Assembly: GCA_965263305.1 (NCBI GenBank)
Contig: OZ253666.1
Location: 1,054,001 to 1,118,000, forward strand
Direction: 5' to 3'
DNA length: 64,000 nt
Source of the DNA: MED-G105 sp965263305
Lineage (GTDB): Bacteria; Pseudomonadota; Alphaproteobacteria; Caulobacterales; Parvularculaceae
The first letter of the stretch is position 1. Every line of letters starts with the position of its first letter. Shown piece after piece: positions 33,378 through 41,233 of this stretch. Made by a program: the position numbers and the translations under genes. A model generated the notes under the pieces. It saw only the letters and a list, made by a program, of their open reading frames with translations. It did not search any database and had not been told where the DNA came from.

Positions 33378-35270
33378 ATGACGGTCTTTGTGGAAAACCG
33401 ACGCGCTGGCATAGCCGCGCCCCCCAATAGAGCGCGCATCAGCGCCGTCCCTGCAATCTGGGGGTGTTTTTGCCTTCTTGCCGCGTGCGGAACCCAGGCC
33501 GAACCTGGATCCGCCCCAGAGCCCCAAGAAACGCCCCAAAGAGAAGTCATCGCACCCTCCTTAGAGGTCGGGGAGAAGACCGCCATCGCGCGGATGAAAG
33601 CGGACCTCGCGGTGTTGGCGAGCGATGACATGGCCGGGCGGGAGGCAGGCCAACCGGGGTTCGACGCCGCCGCCGGTTATGTCGCGCGCCGCATGTTGGA
33701 AATGGGGCTCTCACCCGGCGTCAAAACAAAAGGCGACCGCGCCGCGTGGCGCCAACCCGTACCGCTCTTATCGGTGACGCGGCGCGCGGCGACATCGACC
33801 CTAACGATCACCGGCCCGGATGGGGTACGCCCCCTCACCTATGGCGCTGACTTTCTGCCGGCCCAAGCGCCCCGCCAGGATGGCGCTGTCGCCACCGCAG
33901 AGGGCGAAGCGGTGTTCGTAGGCCATGGCGTCGTCGACTCCAAGGGCCGTTGGGACGATTACGGCGAAATCGATGTCACGGGCAAAATCGTGGTGATGTT
34001 TGATGGCGCGCCAACTGATTTACCGGACGGTGGTTTCCACACAGAGGAGCGCACCTATCTCACCGATCGGACCACCAAGGAACGCGAAGCAAGAAAGCGC
34101 GGCGCAGCGGGCGCATTGTTTCTGCGCACGCCGAGAACGCAAGTTTGGTCCCCCTGGCGGCGCGTGGTCGCCCGCGCTGGTCGAGCCGACATGGTCTGGC
34201 AAGGCCCCGAGGGCGCGCCCAACAATCCGGGCGGCTTGGCCGCCGCCGCAACCTTGAGCCGCGCCGGCGCCGAAACCCTTTTCACCAACGCGCCTTTTGG
34301 CTTTGACGATCTCATTCAGGCCCTTGAAGAAAAAGAACCGTTGCCGTCGGCGTTTTCTTTAGGGCGGACCGTCGCCCTCACCGCGGCGAGCAACGCCGTC
34401 CCCATCAACAGCTCGAATGTCGTCGGCATGCTGGAAGGCGCCGACCCCGCCCTGCGCCAGGAAGCCGTGGTCCTCACCGCCCATCTCGATCATGTGGGCG
34501 CCCGCTGTAGCGCCCGTCATGTCAGAACGTTAAAAAACGCAATAGAAAACAATACGCCCGAGGATTGCATCCACAATGGCGCCATGGATAACGCCCTCGG
34601 CGTCGCCAGCATGTTGGAGGTCGCCCGCGCCTTGACCGCCGGCCCTCCCCCTGCGCGCACAATTTACTTCGTGGCTCTCACGGCGGAAGAAAAAGGTTTG
34701 ATCGGCGCGGACTATTTTACAACCTTCCCCCCTATCGCTGACCACAAAATCGTCGCGAACATCAACCTCGATATGCCCCTCGTCCTTTTTCCGTTTACGG
34801 ATGTCATCGCCATTGGCGCCGACCGGTCAACCCTGAAACCAATCGTAGAAAGCGCGGCCGCCAGCATGGGGCTTACCGTCTCCCCCGACCCTGTGCCGAG
34901 CCAAGGCCTATTCACCCGGTCAGACCATTTTCGATTTGTGCAAAAGGGCGTGCCGTCGGTCTTTCTCTTCATCGGGTTTGAAAATGGCGGCGAGAAAGTA
35001 TTCCGCGATTTTATCGCCACCCATTACCATCAGCCGTCAGACGACGTTACCCGCCCCATCCACTGGCCCGCCGCCGCCCGCTTTGCCCGCCTGAGCCAAA
35101 CCATCGCCTACGCCATCGCCATGAGCCCTGAGGCGCCAAGATGGAACAAGGGCGATTTCTTCGGCGCCCTATTCGCCAACGCGCGAAGCCCCGGCCAATC
35201 GGAAGACCACGCCGGCAGCGACCGCGAAACGGCGCCCACCTTCCCGACGTCTTTTGATATCCCTGAGTAA
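33378..35270 (+). CDS. M28-family metallopeptidase, predicted lipoprotein
   Basis: A 630-residue protein. The N-terminus has a lipobox (LLAAC, Cys37), so it is probably membrane-anchored in the periplasm. The PA-like insert lies at residues 150-290. The M28 catalytic domain shows TAHLDHVG (zinc His near residue 369), NGAMDNALGVASMLEVAR (bridging Asp), TAEEKGLIGADYF (catalytic and metal Glu), NINLDMP (Asp) and THYHQPSDD (His). Peptidases of this type release N-terminal amino acids or process carboxypeptidase substrates. Confidence 0.93.
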   Translation: MTVFVENRRAGIAAPPNRARISAVPAIWGCFCLLAACGTQAEPGSAPEPQETPQREVIAPSLEVGEKTAIARMKADLAVLASDDMAGREAGQPGFDAAAGYVARRMLEMGLSPGVKTKGDRAAWRQPVPLLSVTRRAATSTLTITGPDGVRPLTYGADFLPAQAPRQDGAVATAEGEAVFVGHGVVDSKGRWDDYGEIDVTGKIVVMFDGAPTDLPDGGFHTEERTYLTDRTTKEREARKRGAAGALFLRTPRTQVWSPWRRVVARAGRADMVWQGPEGAPNNPGGLAAAATLSRAGAETLFTNAPFGFDDLIQALEEKEPLPSAFSLGRTVALTAASNAVPINSSNVVGMLEGADPALRQEAVVLTAHLDHVGARCSARHVRTLKNAIENNTPEDCIHNGAMDNALGVASMLEVARALTAGPPPARTIYFVALTAEEKGLIGADYFTTFPPIADHKIVANINLDMPLVLFPFTDVIAIGADRSTLKPIVESAAASMGLTVSPDPVPSQGLFTRSDHFRFVQKGVPSVFLFIGFENGGEKVFRDFIATHYHQPSDDVTRPIHWPAAARFARLSQTIAYAIAMSPEAPRWNKGDFFGALFANARSPGQSEDHAGSDRETAPTFPTSFDIPE

Positions 35271-35654
35271 GCCTGGGAGAAAAAACTCCCAAGCCAGCCT
35301 CGCCCGATCGGCGCCCCGTCCGCTTCATTGGCCCGTCACCCTCCGTCACCCATTGACCCGACACCCATTTTGCCTCGCAGTGCTCAAGAGGCGATGGGGA
35401 ATGCGCCAAACCGCCTTAAAGCGCGGGCCACTCCCCAAGGGCGCCTCCCCGAGACTGCCCAACCGGATCGCCCCCGGATTGCACGCGATGAAAATCAATT
35501 GTTCTTACGAGCCGACAATGATATAGCACCGCCCTCCAAAGACGCATGCTAAGGTCGCGTTTCCCCGTCCAGCAGTAACGTCGAGCGGCAACGCCGTCCG
35601 ACACCGCCCTGCACCGGCGCCAAGGAACGGGGCGCATGACACACCACCGTCTTC
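35271..35654. other. 384-base intergenic region before the tRNA gene
   Basis: No gene seen. A small 6-bp hairpin with an A6 loop (35274-35279 with 35286-35291) follows the peptidase stop but lacks a T tail. The tRNA promoter is presumably in the right part; I could not identify it with confidence. Confidence 0.4.
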
Positions 35655-35731
35655 GGGCCTGTAGCTCAATTGGTTAGAGCTGGCGGCTCATAACCGCTAG
35701 GTTGGGGGTTCGAGTCCCTCCGGGCCCACCA
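35655..35731 (+). tRNA. tRNA with CAT anticodon (tRNA-Ile2 or elongator Met)
   Basis: A 77-base cloverleaf. The acceptor pairs GGGCCTG with CGGGCCC, the D arm is GCTC/GAGC, the anticodon stem GGCGG/CCGCT has loop CTCATAA (anticodon CAT), the T arm GGGGG/CCCTC has loop TTCGAGT, and CCA is encoded. The acceptor stem resembles isoleucine tRNAs, so the lysidine-modified tRNA-Ile2 is likely, but Met cannot be excluded. It is not the initiator because position 1 pairs. The gene is intact although a mobile element is inserted at its 3' end. Confidence 0.95.
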
Positions 35732-35733
35732 CC
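35714..35733 (+). repeat. attL: 20-bp direct repeat at the tRNA 3' end
   Basis: The sequence GTCCCTCCGGGCCCACCACC covers the tRNA T-arm 3' strand, acceptor strand and CCA plus two bases. It recurs exactly at 45144-45163. The integrase gene begins 26 bases further right. This is the normal signature of tRNA-targeted tyrosine recombinases. Confidence 0.92.
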
Positions 35734-35759
35734 CTCTGAAAATTCTTTAGTCATTTCAG

Positions 35760-36839
35760 TTACCTAATCCATTTGCTAGACACGCGCGCAGGCGTGCTAG
35801 ACACTTCGCGTTCGACTTCTGTTCGCGCACTGATCTTTTCGAGAGCTGCAGCGGCGTTTCGTTTTTGATCGGCTCCACGGGTATAGCGCTCAGCTTCGGA
35901 AAGGCTTTTGTGACCTAAGACCGCCATGATTTGATGCGCAGTGGCGCCAGCATCGGCAAGGCGACGGCCGGCCGCTTTACGTAGTCCATGCGCGGAGTAG
36001 CCTTTGGCAATGCCCGCCGTGTCGCATTGCCTGCGAAACCAGTTTCCAAAACCTGCTGCAGTGAAGGGCCGAGCGTATTCAGTTTGAAGAAACGCCAAAC
36101 CGCTAATGTCCGTTGCGTCGATGCTCTCCGCGAGGTCTGCGTGGATTGGAAGCCAAAGCGGCGTGCCCGTTTTTTGTTGAACCACGCGAATTGCGCCATC
36201 GCGGACATGACTGCGCATCATCCCGACAACGTCGCTGCGGCGTTGGCCAGTGTATAACAGCAAGTCGAAGGCGAGACGCTGCTTAGAACCGATTTTCCAA
36301 TAAGCTTGGAACTGCTCGATAAGGTCTTCTGGCCATTCGGCGAATCCTTCGCCGCCGACGTTCATTTTCTTGATCCCACGGGCAGGGTTCGATGATATCC
36401 ATTCAAGTTCTACGGCGTATTCAAGCAGCAACCTGAAATATCGTAGAAGTTTATTGGCGGCGCCCGGGCCAGAGCACTCGGCCACAAGGGTTTTTATATG
36501 GCGTCGCTCTAACCGGTTGACTGGTTTGTCGCCATGTTTTTCGCGTAGCGGCTCAATTACTGACCGATAGGTTCGTTGCGTAACGGGCTTTAGCCCGCAA
36601 AAGTCAGGTGATCGGTAGTATTCAACGGCCAGGGCCGAAAGTGTACCCTTTCTGGGTTTTGGCCCGAGATTGCGCGTGGCGGTCTCGCCAGCCAAAGCAC
36701 TCGCGTAAGCCGCTTCAAATTCGTCCGATCCAGGAGCGCCGGGAAGCGCCACACGTACGCCCTTGCGCCGGAAATAATGGCGCATTTTCCCACGATTGTC
36801 GCGGTAGCTTTGAACATATGGATAGCGCTTTTGCTTCAT
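35760..36839 (-). CDS. int: Tyrosine recombinase (integrase)
   Basis: A 359-residue integrase. The SAM-like core-binding domain spans residues 60-160 (LSALAVEYYRSPDF...). The catalytic domain has Arg in LLLYTGQRRSDVVGM, Lys in QQKTGTPLWLPI, H-x-x-R in YSAHGLRKAAGRR, His in LGHKSLSEAERYT and the nucleophilic Tyr in ERYTRGAD. It ends 26 bases inside attL, the usual position. The start at 36839 overlaps the AlpA-like gene stop by ATGA, so the two are translationally coupled. It inserts and excises the element at the tRNA. Confidence 0.96.
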   Translation of the reverse strand: MKQKRYPYVQSYRDNRGKMRHYFRRKGVRVALPGAPGSDEFEAAYASALAGETATRNLGPKPRKGTLSALAVEYYRSPDFCGLKPVTQRTYRSVIEPLREKHGDKPVNRLERRHIKTLVAECSGPGAANKLLRYFRLLLEYAVELEWISSNPARGIKKMNVGGEGFAEWPEDLIEQFQAYWKIGSKQRLAFDLLLYTGQRRSDVVGMMRSHVRDGAIRVVQQKTGTPLWLPIHADLAESIDATDISGLAFLQTEYARPFTAAGFGNWFRRQCDTAGIAKGYSAHGLRKAAGRRLADAGATAHQIMAVLGHKSLSEAERYTRGADQKRNAAAALEKISARTEVEREVSSTPARVSSKWIR

Positions 36840-37081
36840 GCAGCGTTGGTATCCCACGGGTTAGCAGCATTCGCCTCTTGTTCATCGCGTGGTAGGTCTT
36901 CAAACGCCGCTTCGAGTTCCCGGCGATCCCATAATTTCCGTTTACGGATGCGCCGGGGCGGTGGCATTACACCTTCGGCCACAAGTCCGTCAAAGGTCGT
37001 TGGTGAAACGCCCAAGAAATTAGACGCGTCGATACGACTCAATCCTAGCGCAAGAAAACGGTCAGGCAGCAAATTATTCAT
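36836..37081 (-). CDS. AlpA-like / excisionase-type HTH protein
   Basis: An 81-residue small DNA-binding protein. LSRIDASNFLGVSPTTFDGLVAEGVMPPPRRIRKRKLWDRRELEAAFEDL is the MerR/AlpA-type winged helix found in excisionases and satellite activators. In PICIs of Gram-negative bacteria AlpA is the master activator. Start at 37081 (MNNLLPDRF) chosen because longer extensions read into the preceding gene; it overlaps that gene's end by 8 bases. It sits directly upstream of the integrase. Confidence 0.85.
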   Translation of the reverse strand: MNNLLPDRFLALGLSRIDASNFLGVSPTTFDGLVAEGVMPPPRRIRKRKLWDRRELEAAFEDLPRDEQEANAANPWDTNAA

Positions 37082-37712
37082 GAAACTCACCTGAAAAAGA
37101 CCGAAAAAGCTCCCGATAAAGATTAGCATCAAAGGTTATTGTAATGGTGCGCGGACCAGCATATGAATAGCTAACACTATTTTCAAAAACAGCACCACCG
37201 TAGCTCAATTTTACTGCTTCGCTCTCATCTTCGAAAAATTTAAATGAAAGCCGTGGTATTGGATGCTCTATGCTCATGCGGAACTGATTAGTAATTCGAT
37301 CATCGCTTCCTGGTTTCAAAAATTTCCTTACTTCATCACTTCGCAGAATTGTCTCAAAAACATCTAATGGGTTTTGTCTCTCAATTGTTTCTAGAAATGC
37401 TTTCAACGGTAGCTGGGTAGTCTCACGTTGTTTGCGAATGTGTGTAGCTCGAGAATTTGTCGCCTTAATCATTTGAAGACCATTTACAAACACCGTGGCC
37501 TCTTGGCCTGCTTGCACACCCGAAAGCTCACCGGATAACGCGCACGCTAAGATTAACAGTAGCGCATCGCTTACTTTGCGATCGGCGGATTTCCCTCGCT
37601 CTGGCATTTCCCATGAACCGGTAGCATTTAGATTTCGGACGGCTTGTTGCACCCGACTGATAGGATACCCAGTTCCTCGGGACACTGCTTCGATCAATTG
37701 ACTCTGTTTCAT
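37074..37712 (-). CDS. Hypothetical protein with N-terminal HTH-like segment
   Basis: A 212-residue protein at the head of the int operon. The N-terminus (SQLIEAVSRGTGYPISRVQQAVRNLNATGSWEMPERGKSADRKVSD) looks like a helix-turn-helix, and the middle has an LLLILACALSGE hydrophobic helix. The C-terminal half is beta-rich (VKLSYGGAVFENSVSYSYAGPRTITITFD). Not recognised. Its position suggests a regulator of satellite induction or the helper-phage interface. It is more AT-rich than the flanking chromosome. Confidence 0.6.
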   Translation of the reverse strand: MKQSQLIEAVSRGTGYPISRVQQAVRNLNATGSWEMPERGKSADRKVSDALLLILACALSGELSGVQAGQEATVFVNGLQMIKATNSRATHIRKQRETTQLPLKAFLETIERQNPLDVFETILRSDEVRKFLKPGSDDRITNQFRMSIEHPIPRLSFKFFEDESEAVKLSYGGAVFENSVSYSYAGPRTITITFDANLYRELFRSFSGEFHE

Positions 37713-37800
37713 GTATGAAGTCCGTAGCTTTACTGTACGCTTATCTGTTTACTATAGCTACGCAGTTTCGTCAACCACTTTTGCCGAGCACCGTTTAAAC

Positions 37801-38004
37801 TCAACGCAGCGCAGAATCTCTTCTTCGTAAAATGCTGATCATCCCCGTGACATCCCCAGATCGAATGTCATTTAAGCCATTGATTGCGTTGCGTAAAACC
37901 TGAAATTCTGCTCGAACGTCACTCCATTCTTCTAAGTGGCTGGACGCAGATGGAGACGAATTAGTCGGTAGAGAAGAGAAAAAAATTGGTTCACTTACAA
38001 ACAA
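37801..38004 (-). CDS. Possible small hypothetical protein (67 residues)
   Basis: A short frame upstream of the 212-residue gene and divergent from the accessory gene. A Ser/Pro-rich N-terminus precedes a helical segment (VRAEFQVLRNAINGLNDIRSGDV). No recognised motif and no strong Shine-Dalgarno. It occupies otherwise empty space in the regulatory region and may be non-coding. Confidence 0.3.
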   Translation of the reverse strand: MFVSEPIFFSSLPTNSSPSASSHLEEWSDVRAEFQVLRNAINGLNDIRSGDVTGMISILRRRDSALR

Positions 38005-38075
38005 TGGTGTTGCATTTTTTTCTAAAAATAGCCCCTCCCCTCGGAGGAGGTTTTAAAAAAGAAACTGGATAAGCA

Positions 38076-38636
38076 ATGACTGAAATCGCCTACGCTCTTT
38101 ATCGTTTTTTATCTGGAGCAATTGGTGCGTACGCAGTAATTGATGCTACGAAGTCGTCAGTAAAAACAATTCGGGATGAACTTTTCCTGAGAAAAGTTTT
38201 GGCTTTTTTGGAAATCTGCGAAAAACTGAGTGCGACGCAAAGAGATCATCTCTTACTAGAGATACAACATTCGTATAATGAAAAAAAATTAGGTGAAATT
38301 TTGATCACCTATCTTGATCGCGTTGAAACCACTAAATCAGCAGAGTATATTGCAAGGTGCTTTCACGAACTTGCTAAAGGCCGAATCTCTGTCGATGAAT
38401 TTTGGCTCGTGTTATATGCTTTTAGCACTTTGCCCTCATTTGCGTTAGCGACTTTAAAGCCATATGGAAGTAACGGACTTCTGACTGCTAAGTATCTCGA
38501 ACTATTTAGTGCTTCCGGTTTGGCTTATATTACTGGCGGACCAATTAGCGACCCCACTCGGGTTTCATTAATTCAAGAGCCGTGTAAAATCATCTACTCA
38601 ATCTTAAATGATGAATCGGTTAAATCTATCCCTTAA
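38076..38636 (+). CDS. Unrecognised satellite accessory protein
   Basis: A 186-residue protein, the only protein-coding gene on the plus strand of the element. It begins with a hydrophobic segment (YRFLSGAIGAYAVIDA) and is then helical (LAFLEICEKLSATQRDHLLLEIQHSYNEKKLGEILITYLDRVET). A second half with SAEYIARCFHELAKGRISVDEFWLVLYAFSTLPSF may form a membrane-facing or effector region. Clearly AT-rich compared with the structural genes. Its isolation, opposite orientation and flanking hairpins (38641-38712 downstream) are typical of anti-phage cargo in satellite hotspots. The function is not established. Confidence 0.65.
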   Translation: MTEIAYALYRFLSGAIGAYAVIDATKSSVKTIRDELFLRKVLAFLEICEKLSATQRDHLLLEIQHSYNEKKLGEILITYLDRVETTKSAEYIARCFHELAKGRISVDEFWLVLYAFSTLPSFALATLKPYGSNGLLTAKYLELFSASGLAYITGGPISDPTRVSLIQEPCKIIYSILNDESVKSIP

Positions 38637-38640
38637 AATC

Positions 38641-38712
38641 GCCCCTCGCGCCGAAGGAGACGGCCAGGGGCTCTCGCGTTTTTTAAATGCTAGGGCACTC
38701 ACGAGTTACCCC
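38641..38712 (+). repeat. Structured repeat, copy 1 (hairpin plus conserved tail)
   Basis: A hairpin of GCCCCT (38641-38646) with AGGGGC (38666-38671), inner GCCG (38650-38653) with CGGC (38661-38664), and a loop AAGGAGA. It is followed by CTCTCGCG, a T6 run and a conserved tail with ACTCACGAGT. It begins 4 bases after the accessory gene stop, so it could be its terminator. The same structure recurs at 38902-38976 with compensatory changes. Confidence 0.7.
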
Positions 38713-38901
38713 TTCATTCCAGAAAATGGCGGCTGAGCGGGTGTACGACTCTCAAGAAAATAAGAAGGGGGATTATGTCAGAGGCATCTACAATCTTTAA
38801 GCAATTCTGACTGGATATCGCGCAGGTCATCAATGATTTCGATCCAGATTTCTGAGTGGAATTCAGGCGAGTGTCCATACTGCGGACGCTCGCCTCAAAA
38901 A

Positions 38902-38976
38902 ACCCACCGCGTCGTAAGGAGTCGACCGTGGGCTCTCGCGGTTTTTCAAAATGCCTGGGCACTCACGAGTAACCCC
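38902..38976 (+). repeat. Structured repeat, copy 2
   Basis: The outer stem is CCCAC (38903-38907) with GTGGG (38928-38932), the inner stem GTCG (38911-38914) with CGAC (38923-38926), the loop TAAGGAGT. The tail CTCTCGCGG-T5 continues to ACTCACGAGT and AACCCC, nearly identical to copy 1. Compared with copy 1, three stem base pairs differ in both partners, so pairing is conserved. An adjacent separate hairpin (GCGAG-T-GTCC with GGAC-G-CTCGC, about 38869-38893) precedes it. Confidence 0.7.
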
Positions 38977-39027
38977 AGTCCGACTTTTCGTCCGTTATTA
39001 AAACGCAGGCGCCGGCCTCCTATTCTT

Positions 39028-40089
39028 TTAGATCGACTCCCAATCAATAAGCCGACCCAAACTCGTCACTTGAGCTGGATCAAGATCGTTTTGCTTCGCC
39101 TCTGACAGCGCGCCGATAAGGGTCGAAAATGCCCTTGCGCGCCCACCAGCATCGAACGCTTGAAGTGGGCGCATGACATCAATCTCAACTGGTAACCCGG
39201 TTTTTTCGGACGTCTCGCGTGAAATAGCGCGGGCAATTGGCTGTAATGTCCACTGCGCTAGATGACGTTGCGCCTCTCTAACCATAGGCCCGGTGGTCGC
39301 TGGATTATTCAACCCCGGCAAAACCCCGTAAACGGAATATATATTATCGCGCGCCGCGTTTAAAGTCTCAACAAGCATTGCGTTTTGTAGATCTGGCGTG
39401 ACGTCGCGCGGCAGCCAATCGGTTTGCGGCGTTGGGCCGCCCGCCGCAACCACATTTGTGGATTCCTTCAACAAAACCGCACCGCGATTTCCTCGAAACC
39501 CACGTGATAATCTCTCATTATCCGTTTGCGTACTTTCTGGAAAAGAAACGATTTGCGACCCAATGGGCGCTTTCTCAAAGACATCTTTTAAAGAGTCTTC
39601 AACCGCCGCCAATAGGTCAGCACTGAGTCCCGCACGCCGTAACGGTGCTTGCCCCGCATATGGTGCCGCGATATCCGTCCCGATTTTGAAATGCAAAACC
39701 TCGCCAGCTAGCGCCGTTAAAGTACTCGATCCCCCTACGTCAGGAATTGAAAGCCGATAGGCGCGCGGCGTAGAAAGCCGTGTTGTCAAATCCCAATCGC
39801 TCGCCGCGAGAATTCTATCGTCGGTCAGATAGAAAACCGCTTCTCCGCGCGTCGCCAATGCACGGGCCGCCATCGAAAGAACGTCGGATGTCAATAAATC
39901 AGTACCGCTCACATCGGCGAGCGATAGTCCATTCTCCCAGAGCGACACGCACGACTGAACCGCGCCGGAAAGCTCAACAATGCCGCGCCTCCCAGAAATG
40001 AAACTTTCTCTCGCCGCGACGACTTGCGCCGTAAAGTTGGGACCGCTTGCTCGCGTTTCATTTTTTTGTTTGCGTGAAAAAGGCCACAT
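39028..40089 (-). CDS. Phage portal protein (HK97 type)
   Basis: A 353-residue portal. Recognisable features are the early FSRKQKNETRASGPNF region, the DVSGTDLLTSDVLSMAARALATRGEAVFYL block, VLHFKIGTDIAAPYAGQAPL, and the C-terminal crown region with YGVLPGLNNPATTGPMVREAQRHLAQWTLQPIARAI. Portals form the dodecameric DNA entry ring at one capsid vertex. Start at 40089 (MWPFSRK) overlaps the adaptor stop by one base in a TAATG arrangement. It is last in the packaging operon. Confidence 0.92.
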   Translation of the reverse strand: MWPFSRKQKNETRASGPNFTAQVVAARESFISGRRGIVELSGAVQSCVSLWENGLSLADVSGTDLLTSDVLSMAARALATRGEAVFYLTDDRILAASDWDLTTRLSTPRAYRLSIPDVGGSSTLTALAGEVLHFKIGTDIAAPYAGQAPLRRAGLSADLLAAVEDSLKDVFEKAPIGSQIVSFPESTQTDNERLSRGFRGNRGAVLLKESTNVVAAGGPTPQTDWLPRDVTPDLQNAMLVETLNAARDNIYSVYGVLPGLNNPATTGPMVREAQRHLAQWTLQPIARAISRETSEKTGLPVEIDVMRPLQAFDAGGRARAFSTLIGALSEAKQNDLDPAQVTSLGRLIDWESI

Positions 40090-40622
40090 TACCCAAGCCT
40101 CCGATATCTTCTCAACAAATCGCCCGCACCGGATCGCTGAACAGCTTTTGCCGCCCATGCCGCGCCCAAATCGACGCTTGCGTCATCCCCAGATAAGCTG
40201 GTTGCTGACATGGTCCTGCCATCATTTTGAATCTGACAAAAATAATCTGAGAGGCGGCGCGCAGCTTCTAAAACTTCGGCAGGCGGAACGCTGTCATCAC
40301 CCGCTATTCCTTCCAGCCGCCATTGCGTATCGAAGGGGAGACAAACACCGCACCACGCGGTTTTTAACATCTGGGCGACGCGCCACTTTTGAGCCGACCA
40401 ACACTTAATCGACTCGGGTTTGAATGGCGTGACAAGTGGGGTGAATTCACCTTGACCTTGCAACGCAAATTCAACACGCCGCGCAGGCCATCGGTAATTC
40501 GTATATTGTTCAATTCGCTGCCAAACGGTGGCCGCGAATTCAGGATCGTCAATGCCCTCAATGCGTGGCCAAGCCGACGGCGCGCTTTCCGCAAAATTAA
40601 GTAGATCAATCACAGCGGCCAC
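40089..40622 (-). CDS. Head-tail connector / adaptor protein, likely
   Basis: A 177-residue protein between portal and prohead protease. RIEQYTNYRWPARRVEFALQG is the pattern of Gp6-like head-tail connectors, and the C-terminus (RSGAGDLLRRYRRLG) is typical for small adaptors. Adaptors attach below the portal to receive the tail. Its presence without any tail gene supports the capsid-only satellite interpretation. Assignment relies on position and length. Confidence 0.65.
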   Translation of the reverse strand: MAAVIDLLNFAESAPSAWPRIEGIDDPEFAATVWQRIEQYTNYRWPARRVEFALQGQGEFTPLVTPFKPESIKCWSAQKWRVAQMLKTAWCGVCLPFDTQWRLEGIAGDDSVPPAEVLEAARRLSDYFCQIQNDGRTMSATSLSGDDASVDLGAAWAAKAVQRSGAGDLLRRYRRLG

Positions 40623-41233
40623 CTCTTAAGATGTTCAAAACGCGAAATCTCGAAGTTCATGTGACGCGCTATTACCTCCGTATCCGGATAAGCTGGGACG
40701 GTCACAAGCGAAAGTTCAAAAAGTAGCGCCTGGCGAATTGTTCGGATGATGGCGCGATTTTCGCCGCGTTCTGGTCTGTCCGGTTCTTCCTCAATTGTCT
40801 CTGCTTGGTCACGGGGTACAGCACGCTCGGGCGGCAACCGAAATCCCGGAGACACGCCCGTAGCCAAGCCTGCATCAAGAAGCGTCAGAGCATCCCGCCC
40901 ATGTTGCGTTTCCTGTATTCCGGGCGAGAGATCAGCCTCGAAGTTCACACCCTCATCTGAGTCGCGAATTCGAAGCGTGCCGCTCGCTCGATCAGCCAGT
41001 GGCTTGTCGAAACGATGACCGACCAACAGATGAATATTTGCGTTCGGATCGTTAATCCGTTGGGCGAAAGCCCTAGGGGCAAACGATTCCTTTTGAGGTC
41101 GGCCACGCCGCCCGCCATCAGATAACACCGCACGCCGACGATAGCGAAAAACACCCTTCAAGCGCTTAACGCCATCATTCGCCATGCGGATTTCAAAATC
41201 CAAAACTGGATCGCCAAATGAAAGACCGTTCAT
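40610..41233 (-). CDS. HK97-family prohead protease
   Basis: A 207-residue serine protease of the HK97 prohead family. The family catalytic residues are visible in NIHLLVGHRFDKPLADR (His near residue 73) and GLATGVSPGFRLP (Ser). It cleaves the scaffold-like arm of the capsid protein during maturation. It overlaps the capsid gene by 4 bases and the adaptor gene by 13. Confidence 0.9.
   Translation of the reverse strand: MNGLSFGDPVLDFEIRMANDGVKRLKGVFRYRRRAVLSDGGRRGRPQKESFAPRAFAQRINDPNANIHLLVGHRFDKPLADRASGTLRIRDSDEGVNFEADLSPGIQETQHGRDALTLLDAGLATGVSPGFRLPPERAVPRDQAETIEEEPDRPERGENRAIIRTIRQALLFELSLVTVPAYPDTEVIARHMNFEISRFEHLKRWPL

Noticed and set aside
33167..33631. N-terminal extension of the secreted protein ending at 32330
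   Set aside because: Antisense to the M28 peptidase start; the internal start at 33166 yields a proper signal peptide.
38714..38962. 82-codon minus-strand frame and a competing short frame with an EIWIEIIDDLRDIQSELL stretch
   Set aside because: The first overlaps repeat copy 2 and has atypical composition; the second has no start codon. Treated as intergenic, though a truncated gene is possible.
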